A stretch of DNA of 11,341 bases, from assembly GCA_035378955.1 (NCBI GenBank), contig DAOSUS010000096.1:1-11341 (forward strand), in the 5' to 3' direction. Source of the DNA: Candidatus Hydrogenedens sp. (lineage in GTDB: Bacteria; Hydrogenedentota; Hydrogenedentia; Hydrogenedentales; Hydrogenedentaceae). Both the position numbers and the translations under genes were made by a program. Below, one piece after another: positions 1-7,032 of this stretch. The notes beneath the pieces are model-generated. The model was not told the DNA's origin and ran no database searches. It saw only the letters and a list, made by a program, of their open reading frames with translations. How positions within the stretch are numbered: position 1 is the stretch's first letter; the number at the start of each line of letters is the position of its first letter.

Positions 1-429
1 AACCTCATTCAGGCAATACTATCTATAAATGACCTTTTTGTAATGGCTCCACCAATGGTAGCAAGTCTTTTCAGAGAAGATGTAGAAAGATTTTTGCGAC
101 TAAACGAGATACGTTTTACTCCATCAGTAAACTTTAATGGGAAAAGTGGATTTGTTCATTTCTTTGATTTTGTAATACCAGCGTCAAAAGTAAAACCAGA
201 GAGGATACTTAAGGCGATTAATCGCCCTGATAGGCAAAACATCACATCTTTAATCTTCTCGTGGACAGATACAAAAGAGGTAAGAGAACCAAATTCTACT
301 GCTTATAGTGTTTTAAATGATATGGAACAGTCAATAAATCCTGATTTGATAAGTGCACTGAAACAATACAAAATAATACCTTTACTATGGAGCGATAAAG
401 AAAAATATATTGAAGAACTTGCTGCATAG
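1..429 (+). CDS. DUF1828/DUF1829 family protein, 3' part
   Basis: The frame is open to the first base of the window, so this is the C-terminal part of a gene that begins upstream; the ATG at 43 is internal. The visible 142 residues match what I know of DUF1829 (normally joined to an N-terminal DUF1828): a FREDVERFL helix, a KSGFVHFFDFVIP core strand, PERILKAINRP, an SLIFSWTDTKEVR stretch and a closing WSDKEKYIEELAA segment. The fourteen residues before the ATG at 43 would be the end of DUF1828. The family is of unknown biochemical function and is usually met in accessory regions. It is followed at 90 bp by a HEPN/MNT pair, so it may belong to the same defence-type cluster. Family call fairly firm, function unknown. 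Confidence 0.8.
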   Translation, partial: NLIQAILSINDLFVMAPPMVASLFREDVERFLRLNEIRFTPSVNFNGKSGFVHFFDFVIPASKVKPERILKAINRPDRQNITSLIFSWTDTKEVREPNSTAYSVLNDMEQSINPDLISALKQYKIIPLLWSDKEKYIEELAA

Positions 430-440
430 AGGGGTGTAGT

Positions 441-539
441 ATGAAAATTACAAGAATTTTTATTACTAGTAGAAATGAAAAAGGATTTGGGAATATAAAC
501 GAGGTAAAAAAAGAGATTTATGGATATGGAGAAAGATAA
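441..539 (+). CDS. possible 32-aa ORF before the HEPN gene
   Basis: A short frame (begins MKITRIFITS, ends EIYGYGER) fills the gap between the DUF1829 gene and the HEPN gene and overlaps the HEPN start by 20 bp in another frame. A G-rich GGGGTG at 431-436 could act as a weak ribosome binding site. The arrangement would allow translational coupling into the HEPN gene. I recognise no family, and a frame this short can occur by chance. Confidence 0.2.
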   Translation: MKITRIFITSRNEKGFGNINEVKKEIYGYGER

Positions 540-933
540 AAATGCAAGGAATAAATTTAAATCACCTGAAGAATGGCTGAAACAAGCAGATTATGATTTA
601 GATACAGCACAAGCAATGTTTGATGCAGGAAAGTATGTGTATACCATTTTTATGTGTCATCTTTCTGTTGAGAAAGCGTTAAAAGGACTTTATGCAAAAA
701 AGTTTAAAAAAGACCCTCCGAAGATACATAACTTGAACTATTTTTGTGAAATGTTGGGAATGGATCTTGAAAAAGAATTATATGATTTCATTGATAATCT
801 TAATGGTTTAAGCATTCCTACAAGATATCCTGATGAATTGGACAGGCTTTTAAGGGATTATGAAAAAGAGGAAACACATAATATCTTAGAGAAAACAAGG
901 GAATTATTACTATGTATGAAAAGAATGTTATAA
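520..933 (+). CDS. HEPN domain protein (toxin-type partner of MNT)
   Basis: A 137-residue all-helical protein of the HEPN family (PF05168 type). Visible landmarks are WLKQADYDLDTAQAMF near residue 19, the family core CHLSVEKALKGLY at 46-58, the His of IHNL at 70, and the closing TRYPDE at 101-106. HEPN proteins paired with minimal nucleotidyltransferases form toxin-antitoxin modules in which the HEPN part can be an RNase. I do not see the RX4-6H catalytic motif; the nearest arrangement is R112 with H120, seven residues apart. Nuclease activity is therefore not supported by sequence. It overlaps the MNT gene by 22 bp, implying coupled translation. ATG codons at 520 and 526 are both possible starts, with AAGAG upstream. 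Confidence 0.85.
   Translation: MDMEKDKNARNKFKSPEEWLKQADYDLDTAQAMFDAGKYVYTIFMCHLSVEKALKGLYAKKFKKDPPKIHNLNYFCEMLGMDLEKELYDFIDNLNGLSIPTRYPDELDRLLRDYEKEETHNILEKTRELLLCMKRML
897..902 (+). promoter_or_regulatory. ribosome binding site of the MNT gene inside the HEPN gene
   Basis: AAGGGA lies nine bases before the ATG at 912, within the last codons of the HEPN gene. It supports the 22-bp overlap as a real start rather than a prediction artefact. Confidence 0.6.
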
Positions 934-1250
934 AGTCACAAATAAAAAATATATTGGAGAAACTTCTAACAGAAAGGGGAATAAGTATTGATAGAATTGT
1001 AATTTTTGGCTCGTTTGTGAAAGGGAGGTTTAGAGAAGATAGCGATATTGATGTAATCATTGTTTCTCGGAGCTTTCAAGGTAAAAGTATTTTTGAAAGG
1101 GTGAGGATGACCACCGGTATAGGTAGAGAATTAGTAAGAAAATTAAAAATACCTTTTGACTTACTCTATTATTCGGATGAGGAATGGGAAAATGAGGATT
1201 TTCTCATAATAAATGAAGCAAAAGAGAAGGGAGAAGTTATTTATATCTAA
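912..1250 (+). CDS. MNT-type nucleotidyltransferase (antitoxin-type partner of HEPN)
   Basis: A 112-residue minimal nucleotidyltransferase of the polymerase-beta fold. The signature GSX10DXD is exact: G33-S34, ten residues, then D45-I-D47. D83 in the strand PFDLLYY is the expected third metal-binding carboxylate, so the active site looks complete. In characterised HEPN/MNT modules (MntA/HepT) the transferase neutralises the HEPN toxin, in at least one case by adding AMP to it. Gene order here is HEPN first, MNT second, with a 22-bp overlap, typical for such modules. The intact catalytic residues suggest an enzymatic rather than purely binding antitoxin; that step is inference. Confidence 0.87.
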   Translation: MYEKNVIKSQIKNILEKLLTERGISIDRIVIFGSFVKGRFREDSDIDVIIVSRSFQGKSIFERVRMTTGIGRELVRKLKIPFDLLYYSDEEWENEDFLIINEAKEKGEVIYI

Positions 1251-1337
1251 GAGCAAGAACATTTCTGCCAAAGGTCACCGATGCTTTATGGGGTTGGAAA
1301 ATGACCACTGGATTATATTAAAGGTTTACCAACTTAG

Positions 1338-1537
1338 TTAATAGAAGTTTTTGACCCGCTGAATACATGCAGAAAAGTTGATGTTCCTACTTATCATAAT
1401 GTTTTCTCCGATATGCACGAGAGGAAAAGTAATTTAGTTAAGGGCAAATACGAATTAAAAGTTCTAAAAGGGAAAAAGTTGAGGTGAAGATAATTGATAT
1501 GCATGGAGAAGAGATACTTTTTGTAAAGGAGATATAG
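1338..1537 (+). pseudogene. frameshifted gene remnant, C-terminal fragment
   Basis: Two short open frames join across a homopolymer. The first runs 1338-1487, contains VFSDMHERKSN and KGKYELKVLKGK, and stops at 1485. The second, read from the AAAAA run at 1473-1477 in the next frame, gives KVEVKIIDMHGEEILFVKEI and stops at 1535-1537. Joined, they read as a natural beta-rich protein end (GKYELKV.KGKKVEVKIIDMHGEE). This resembles, from memory, the C-terminal strand pattern of some DNA methyltransferases of restriction systems, but that link is weak. No start codon with a ribosome binding site is visible. The rest of 1251-1677 outside this remnant and the promoter entries shows nothing coding. 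It is most likely debris of an accessory gene. Confidence 0.35.
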
Positions 1538-1596
1538 ATTTAAATATTGTTACCCAAGATTTTTTAGTAATTAATAAATACTATATAGAAATATAC

Positions 1597-1629
1597 GGAC
1601 AGTCGCTTGTCCTATTTACAACTGGGACA
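1597..1629 (+). repeat. three alternating half-sites GGACA / TGTCC / GGACA
   Basis: GGACA at 1597-1601, TGTCC at 1608-1612 and GGACA at 1625-1629 lie just upstream of the TATAAT at 1641. The middle element can pair with either neighbour, giving two overlapping inverted repeats (spacers of 6 and 12 bases). Position and symmetry fit an operator for a dimeric regulator of the glycosidase gene, but five-base arms are short and chance is possible. Confidence 0.35.
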
Positions 1630-1640
1630 TTCTCATGGTT

Positions 1641-1646
1641 TATAAT
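1641..1646 (+). promoter_or_regulatory. candidate -10 box of the glycosidase gene
   Basis: A perfect TATAAT sits 18 bases before the Shine-Dalgarno sequence. The best -35 candidate is TTTACA at 1615-1620, with a 20-base spacer that is longer than ideal, so the box may need an activator or may not be the true promoter. Confidence 0.4.
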
Positions 1647-1663
1647 GGTTATATAACATTTAT

Positions 1664-1670
1664 AGGAGGA
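1664..1670 (+). promoter_or_regulatory. Shine-Dalgarno that decides the glycosidase start
   Basis: AGGAGGA ends one base before the ATG at 1672 but seven bases before the ATG at 1678. Only the second spacing is normal, so 1678 is chosen as the start. Confidence 0.75.
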
Positions 1671-1677
1671 AATGACC

Positions 1678-3486
1678 ATGAGTACAGGAATTTTATTAAC
1701 ATGTATGTTATTTACTGCTATGGGTGCGAGTATGGATTTGGAGAGTGTGCCGTTGGATTGGGTTAAAGTTGGCGGTGAGATAGGTCGTCGTATTGATATT
1801 ACAATATATAACAATACAATGGTGATGGATATTGATGGGGAATTTTTAGTGCCATTTGTAAAGAAGGAAAATGTTGGGGGTGGGTATATTGGAATAGATA
1901 AGACGATAGATGCGTTAGTTCGGTTTGCCAAATATACCAATGACCCGAAAGTAATTGAACGAAAAGACCATGTTGTTAAAACATTGCTTGACGCACAGGA
2001 AAAAGATGGGTATATCGGTTTGTTCAAGAAAAGTGACCGTGTATGGAAACTCTGGGATATACATGAGATAGCCTACATAATCTATGGTCTTTTGATGGAA
2101 TATCGTTTTTTTAAGAACGAATCTGCATTAGAAGGAGCCAGAAAGGCTGGCGATTATCTAATTCAAAATATGAGTCCGTATCCGGGGCGTATACCTGGTG
2201 ATGGCGATGTTTGCTGGGAAATGGGAACTACAGGAGTTGAAACGGCAATGCTTTGCTTATATGAAGACACAAAAGACCCGAAGTATTTGGATTTTGTTAA
2301 AAGTTATATGAAATTAGACCAATGGGATGGGCCTATTATTAAAGGTAGATGGGGACATATACAGGGACATGCCTATGCCCATTTGAAACGGTGTGTGGCA
2401 AAAATGCAATTAAATCGAATTGAAACAAATTTAGATTTGTTAAAGCCCGGTCGGAAGGTTCTTGATTTTATATTGAAAGACAACGGTATGGTTATTATTG
2501 GAACCTGCGGACAGCATGAATGCTGGCATGATACACAGGAAGGCAGTGCTAATTTAGGTGAAACCTGCATGACGGCTTATTTAATTCGCTGGTGGGATGA
2601 ATGTTTAAGGGAAACCAATAATTCAAAATTCGGTGATTTGATGGAGCGTGCTATATATAACGCATTGTTCGGGGCTCAATTGTTAGATGGGAGAAGAATA
2701 CGCTACTATACACCATTTGAAGGGAAGCGTGTATATTTCGACCAGGATTGTTATTGTTGCCCATGTAATTTCTGTAGGATAATTGCAGAATTGCCTCAGA
2801 TGATATATTACACGAAAGATAACTCTATTTATATAAACCTTTTTACTCCCTCAAAAGCGACTTTGACCGTTGATAATACACCTATTGAAATCGAACAAGA
2901 GACCAACTATCCCTCGGAGGGGGTTGTGAAGGTTAAGATTAATGAAATACCTTACGAAAAAGCATTCCCAATTGCTTTTCGTGTTCCTTTATGGTGCAAA
3001 GAAGTTAAAGCAAGGATTAATAATGGAGATTGGATGGTTAAGAATGATTTGACAGGGAATATATGGTCGATAGAAAATTCATGGGAAAAAGGTTCTATTT
3101 TAGAGATTAATTTCGATATGAAAATGCGTGTAATCCGTGGTACTCAGGCTCAGGCAGGTAGAGTTGCAATCATGTATGGGCCTCAGGTGTTTTGTGTAAG
3201 CAGGAAAGCCAATCCTCAACTTGCGAATAAGGATTTAAGGCTAATTACCATTGACCCTAAATCTATTGAAGGACCTTTCCCTGATGATACAGTCCGTAAG
3301 GGAGGTTTGAAATTTACAGTAAAAGGCTGGGACACACTCAATTGGTATCCACTGGTTAAATATGATTATGAAAACATTATTTTGACAGAATTTCCCAACC
3401 CTGATGGAGAAATGACCTATTTACATGTCATAAACCCTGATGACCCGATTATAGAGGATGATGAATTTTGGGGCTTGAGCATGTAA
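1678..3486 (+). CDS. GH127-family glycosidase, beta-L-arabinofuranosidase-like (DUF1680)
   Basis: A 602-residue protein of the DUF1680/GH127 group, cysteine glycosidases that release beta-L-arabinofuranose. By recall of Bifidobacterium HypBA1, the metal ligands Glu338, Cys340, Cys417 and Cys418 match E295-T-C297 and C360-C361 here; C360 would be the nucleophile and C358 matches Cys415. E281 in the QHECWHD stretch is a candidate for the general acid/base. The helical barrel part spans roughly 65-370, with IHEIAYIIYGLL and ETCMTAYLIRWW typical of it; the rest is beta-rich. The first 18 residues are hydrophobic and may be a signal peptide, but they lack the usual basic residues, so export is uncertain. 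Activity on another sugar is possible, because the wider family is mixed. No other sugar gene lies beside it. Confidence 0.85.
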   Translation: MSTGILLTCMLFTAMGASMDLESVPLDWVKVGGEIGRRIDITIYNNTMVMDIDGEFLVPFVKKENVGGGYIGIDKTIDALVRFAKYTNDPKVIERKDHVVKTLLDAQEKDGYIGLFKKSDRVWKLWDIHEIAYIIYGLLMEYRFFKNESALEGARKAGDYLIQNMSPYPGRIPGDGDVCWEMGTTGVETAMLCLYEDTKDPKYLDFVKSYMKLDQWDGPIIKGRWGHIQGHAYAHLKRCVAKMQLNRIETNLDLLKPGRKVLDFILKDNGMVIIGTCGQHECWHDTQEGSANLGETCMTAYLIRWWDECLRETNNSKFGDLMERAIYNALFGAQLLDGRRIRYYTPFEGKRVYFDQDCYCCPCNFCRIIAELPQMIYYTKDNSIYINLFTPSKATLTVDNTPIEIEQETNYPSEGVVKVKINEIPYEKAFPIAFRVPLWCKEVKARINNGDWMVKNDLTGNIWSIENSWEKGSILEINFDMKMRVIRGTQAQAGRVAIMYGPQVFCVSRKANPQLANKDLRLITIDPKSIEGPFPDDTVRKGGLKFTVKGWDTLNWYPLVKYDYENIILTEFPNPDGEMTYLHVINPDDPIIEDDEFWGLSM

Positions 3487-3539
3487 AAATAAATATACAG
3501 AGCAATTTATAAGTGACAATTATTTTTGTATTCACATAT

Positions 3540-3581
3540 AAAGACCCGTTTTTTTCGAGAGGCTCAATGAATGGGTCTTTT
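3540..3581. terminator. hairpin between convergent genes
   Basis: AAAGACCC at 3540-3547 pairs with GGGTCTTT at 3573-3580, an eight-base perfect stem with a 25-base loop, followed by a short T tract on the plus strand. It lies between the glycosidase (plus) and the lipoprotein gene (minus), so it can serve both. The long loop makes it a modest terminator. The remainder of 3487-3695 holds nothing else I can support. Confidence 0.5.
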
Positions 3582-3695
3582 GAGTAAAAATAACAATACA
3601 TCTACAAGGACAAAAATATTTAGTCCACTTCTTTTTTTAGCAAAGAGATAAATCAAATAAACACGAATAACATAATAAATTCTATAGCACTGTGT

Positions 3696-4112
3696 TTAAT
3701 TGGTTAAGTGGTCTACAGATGACTGTTCCTTATTTGTAGATGGAGAAAGATTGGGTCTTTGCCTTCGAGGTCGTTGCCCGCGTTCTCTTGGAGGTGGTTC
3801 TGGTTCGTCATTGTAGCGAACACGAAAAATACGCGTTCCAAAACCTTCTACACGAAAACCTTCTGCCTTGCCGATAATATTTCCCTTGTCATCTAATAAG
3901 TCTGCTTCAAATCGTAGGTCTTTATCTTTTTGATTTTCATCACGAGGAAGAAACCGAATTTTACCAATTTTGGCGTTTCTTTCTTTAACTTTGGAATGCA
4001 GTTCTAAAGCCTCTTTTACTTTTTTATATTCTTCTGAAGGACCGCATCCGTTGATAGTAAAAAAAAGAGGCAATATTAAGAAAGCAATTATTAGAAATGA
4101 AATATTTTTCAT
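3696..4112 (-). CDS. small lipoprotein of unknown function
   Basis: A 138-residue protein with a lysine-led hydrophobic signal segment (about residues 4-20) ending in INGC, so C23 is the likely lipidated cysteine; the lipobox is loose because Asn sits at -2. The mature part starts GPSEEYKKVKEAL and holds a short beta-rich stretch (IGKIRFLPRDE, FEADLLDDKGNIIGKAEGFRV). It ends in a proline- and arginine-rich tail around EPPPRERGQRPRRQRP. It follows the prepilin-like gene by 14 bp, and its AAGGAG ribosome site at 4121-4126 directly abuts that gene's stop codon, so the two form an operon. I recognise no family; a role in the same cell-surface structure is only suggested by position. Confidence 0.75.
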   Translation of the reverse strand: MKNISFLIIAFLILPLFFTINGCGPSEEYKKVKEALELHSKVKERNAKIGKIRFLPRDENQKDKDLRFEADLLDDKGNIIGKAEGFRVEGFGTRIFRVRYNDEPEPPPRERGQRPRRQRPNLSPSTNKEQSSVDHLTN

Positions 4113-4126
4113 AAAATAGTCTCCTT

Positions 4127-5095
4127 TTAATCGTCATGCCTACCACGGTCAACTAATGTTCCTAAAAATAAGGCTAAACCACGAGACACAGGAGCCTTAT
4201 CGGAATATCGAAGAAATTCAACATGTCCATCCATATATAACACATTACAACCACCGGGGACATGATTAAAATATTTAACCATGCTGGATAGTGTATCGTG
4301 CATTACAAAGATTTCACTTTGGGCTTTATTACTTGCGGCAGGATTGTTAATATCCGTGATAAGAAACCGTTCTATACCTTCTCTTAATCGGTAAATAGTG
4401 TTTGTATTCCCATTTCCTAAAGGGTCAGTACCCATAATGTTTATAACGGGACAATCCCCGTCTACCAATTCAAAACTTTTAGCAAGAAAATAAGATTCAC
4501 CACTACCGCCGTGTAAAAAACCTATGGCTTTTGTAAATAGACCGACAAAGAGTGCAACAAATTGTTGAGGTCCTGTAGCATCTGGGTTATCCAGCACAAA
4601 ATCATGAGGGATATGGGGTAATAAAGACATTATTTCTGCAATGCCAATCTGTGGGTTGGTGTCTTCACATTTATCAAGAACCCAACCCGTGTAGACATAA
4701 CTTAAATCAATAGCATCCCGCTTTTCAGCTAGATTAAATCGTCCTGTGGCTTGGTCAATAAGGCTCTGCATCGTGTTTTCCGGGTCGGAAGGGCAAAGTA
4801 TAATCGCCGGGTCTGTTAAATACTCTGGATAGATTGTGTTGACCATCGGTCCAAGGGCAATGATGGCGCGTCTATGCGAATATGCTTCGAATTGCATGGG
4901 TGGAAATTTTCCACCTTTCGCTTCACTTGCATACATTTTATAGATAACTCCCCATTGTTTAAGATTATTTTGACAACTTGAACGACGAGCCGCTTCACGA
5001 GCGCGTGCCAGTGCAGGAAGTAATATTGCCGCTAATATAGCAATAATTGCAATAACTACGAGTAGTTCAATGAGAGTAAAACCTTCTCGTTTCAT
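4127..5095 (-). CDS. prepilin-like protein with N-terminal methylation motif and H-Xn-DG motif
   Basis: A 322-residue type IV pilin-like protein. The N-terminus MKREG/FTLIELLVV is a canonical prepilin peptidase site: cleavage after G5, Phe as residue +1 and Glu at +5, then a hydrophobic helix to about residue 28. Near the C-terminus, NHVPGGCNVLYMDGHVEF is the processing-associated motif named H-X9-DG, here with ten rather than nine residues between H and DG. This architecture occurs in many paralogues in Planctomycetes, Lentisphaerae and similar bacteria; specific functions are mostly unknown. The open frame can be extended to a GTG at 5104, but AAGGTG at 5102-5107 overlaps that codon and is six bases from the ATG at 5095, so the latter is chosen. 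First gene of an operon with the lipoprotein. Confidence 0.87.
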   Translation of the reverse strand: MKREGFTLIELLVVIAIIAILAAILLPALARAREAARRSSCQNNLKQWGVIYKMYASEAKGGKFPPMQFEAYSHRRAIIALGPMVNTIYPEYLTDPAIILCPSDPENTMQSLIDQATGRFNLAEKRDAIDLSYVYTGWVLDKCEDTNPQIGIAEIMSLLPHIPHDFVLDNPDATGPQQFVALFVGLFTKAIGFLHGGSGESYFLAKSFELVDGDCPVINIMGTDPLGNGNTNTIYRLREGIERFLITDINNPAASNKAQSEIFVMHDTLSSMVKYFNHVPGGCNVLYMDGHVEFLRYSDKAPVSRGLALFLGTLVDRGRHDD

Positions 5096-5251
5096 AACAA
5101 GCACCTTTTATTATTATATTTTAGTAAATATAGTTTATATTAATATTCTCAATTTTTGACTGAAATAAAATGTTTCAGGTTTCAGAAAATAATGGTCCAG
5201 AAACGCAGGATAGATAGTGAAAGGTTAATTGTTATTAATTAAGGAAGGAAT

Positions 5252-6316
5252 TTAAATAGGAGTATTTTCAGAAGAATTAGTTTCCTCTTGTGTTTCAGGG
5301 GAAAAATTTTCTGACTGTGTTGCTTCATTACTAAATTCTTTTTCAAGGTTATTAGAAGGGATTAGGGTATTGTTATCTGGATTTTCTGTTGTTTGAATAT
5401 TATTTATGTCCTGGGAATTTGTCTCATTGGGAGTAACATTGTTAGTGTTGATATTGCTGAGATTAGGAATTGAATCAAAGAAATTAAGAATTTGTGTAGA
5501 GATTTCTGGTTCGCCAACTAAACATACAAGATGATTATTTACTATACGGATATCTCTTACTTTCCCTTGTAGTATTGCAGGTTTATACATATCTATATTT
5601 TTTGAGGTGCAAGGAGATACTATAACCTTTAATTTTGAATCTTGATTTTGAAAGATAATTTGAATAATAAAACTATCATCAATAGAATCTTCCCTATAAC
5701 CTATTAATTGATAATTGCTACTGGGATTCATTATTTCGTTGATATTTATGGCAATTGATTGTGTCTTATTTTTCAATAACTCCTGAATTGAATTGTAATC
5801 GGAAGAGGAGATGTTTTCTTCTGTCGATGCAAATACAATATTATTAAAATTTTCCTCAATTTTATTTTTCTTATCAAATTCTTTTTGTTGTATCAAGGCT
5901 ATTTGTTCTGTTTGATTCTTGTAGGGCAGAGTTAATAAGTAATTCTTAAAATGTATAAAGGAAAGGCTACAACAAAAAATAAGAATACAAACCGTTCCCC
6001 AAATTATTTTCTTTCTCCCAAATACGGGAAATATGGATAAGTAATTAGATATTATTTTCATAAAATTTTGTTTTTTATTTTGATATATCTGCTTTTTAAT
6101 TCTACATATCAATTCTTCCGGGCAAGTTTCTTTATCAATTAAGTTCTGAGATATTTTCATTTCTTTTTGTTTTTCCTGAAAAATAAATTCTTTGTGTTGT
6201 TCAATAAATTTATCTCCTTTAAGCATTCGGAGATATTCTAATCCCTCTTCGTCCAAAGCAAGCCATAAGAGTTCTGTATCCTCATCATGTCTTTTAAAAT
6301 TCTCTGAGTTCGACAT
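5252..6316 (-). CDS. one-TM protein, probable anti-sigma factor
   Basis: A 354-residue protein with a charged N-terminal part (1-103, presumably cytoplasmic), one membrane helix at about 104-122 (IIWGTVCILIFCCSLSFIH) and a long C-terminal part ending in an Asn/Ser/Thr/Glu-rich low-complexity tail (about 285-354). The start follows the sigma factor stop by a single base, the usual place for an anti-sigma gene. N-terminal CPEELICRIKKQI resembles the helix seen in PVC-type anti-sigma proteins, but no HX3CXXC zinc motif is present. The start is set at 6316 because GGAG at 6326-6329 lies nine bases before it; the ATGs at 6331 and 6325 lack a ribosome site. The role is inferred from position and topology; no domain was recognised with certainty. 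Confidence 0.65.
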   Translation of the reverse strand: MSNSENFKRHDEDTELLWLALDEEGLEYLRMLKGDKFIEQHKEFIFQEKQKEMKISQNLIDKETCPEELICRIKKQIYQNKKQNFMKIISNYLSIFPVFGRKKIIWGTVCILIFCCSLSFIHFKNYLLTLPYKNQTEQIALIQQKEFDKKNKIEENFNNIVFASTEENISSSDYNSIQELLKNKTQSIAININEIMNPSSNYQLIGYREDSIDDSFIIQIIFQNQDSKLKVIVSPCTSKNIDMYKPAILQGKVRDIRIVNNHLVCLVGEPEISTQILNFFDSIPNLSNINTNNVTPNETNSQDINNIQTTENPDNNTLIPSNNLEKEFSNEATQSENFSPETQEETNSSENTPI

Positions 6317-6317
6317 A

Positions 6318-6914
6318 TTATCCATCTCCATAATTTTTTATTGCTGTTTTAGATTTATGCCCGTCAGGATATCTTGATGGAGCAATTTGATGTATTTTAT
6401 CGGCTAATAACATTCTTAATTTGGTTCTTCCTCTGGACAGATGTGTCATAACACTCGCTTGAGGAATACCGATTACTGAAGCAATATCTTTATAGGGTAA
6501 GTCTTCTACATCTTTTAGATAAATACATAGTCTTTGAAGCAACGATAAATTCATAAAGGCTTGATAAACCTCATCGGAACATTGTTGTAGAAAATTATCA
6601 ATATCTATTTTGCCATTACCGTTATTGTTCCATATTCTGTTAGGCGATACTAATGTCTCGGTATAATTTTCAATTGGTTCCCAATAAAAGGAAATATCCC
6701 GATTGGCACAAAAACATTTATTTAACAATATTTTATAGAACCAGGCTTTGAAATTCGTCCCTTCAATAAATTTATCTTTTTCTTTATATGCAGTGAGAAC
6801 TGCATCTAAAAACACATCTTCTTTCATTGCCGGATTATAAAGATTCTGTTTTAGAAAACTATAGAATCTATCTTTATTTTCGGTTATATATTGAAGAAAC
6901 TTTTCATCATTCAT
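6318..6914 (-). CDS. ECF-type RNA polymerase sigma factor
   Basis: A 198-residue extracytoplasmic-function sigma factor. Region 2 spans about residues 15-75, with the FKAWFYKILLNKC stretch (55-67) typical of its end. A variable linker follows. Region 4 spans about 113-171, with a helix-turn-helix DLPYKDIASVIGIPQASVMTHL and the following SRGRTKLRMLL recognition helix end. It directs RNA polymerase to a dedicated promoter set and is presumably held by the membrane protein encoded one base downstream. No clear Shine-Dalgarno precedes the ATG at 6914, so translation may be weak. Only 118 bp, holding a double hairpin, separate it from the upstream small secreted gene; whether it has its own promoter is not evident. 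Confidence 0.85.
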   Translation of the reverse strand: MNDEKFLQYITENKDRFYSFLKQNLYNPAMKEDVFLDAVLTAYKEKDKFIEGTNFKAWFYKILLNKCFCANRDISFYWEPIENYTETLVSPNRIWNNNGNGKIDIDNFLQQCSDEVYQAFMNLSLLQRLCIYLKDVEDLPYKDIASVIGIPQASVMTHLSRGRTKLRMLLADKIHQIAPSRYPDGHKSKTAIKNYGDG

Positions 6915-6949
6915 ATTTTAAATTTGTTAAGTTTTATTTTTTGTAATGT

Positions 6950-6994
6950 AAAACGCTGGAGGGCGTTTTTTAATTGACTTCTAAAACGCCCTCC
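6950..6994. terminator. double, mutually exclusive hairpin; terminator after the small secreted gene
   Basis: GGAGGGCGTTTT (6958-6969) pairs perfectly with AAAACGCCCTCC (6983-6994), 12 bp with a 13-base loop. The middle arm can instead pair with AAAACGC (6950-6956) to form a 7-bp hairpin followed by six T on the plus strand. On the minus strand it lies 38 bases past the stop of the small secreted gene, where a terminator is expected, and before the sigma factor gene. Leakage through it could feed the sigma gene. Confidence 0.7.
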
Positions 6995-7032
6995 TTCTTG
7001 ATTATGGTAATATTTTGCTTATTTATTACATC

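Noticed and set aside
818..1060. Minus-strand 80-residue frame across the HEPN/MNT overlap
   Set aside because: Antisense to two recognised genes, with no family signature.
1581..2027. Long minus-strand open frame over the glycosidase start
   Set aside because: It is antisense to the conserved N-terminal part of the GH127-like protein, has no recognisable domain and no ribosome site.
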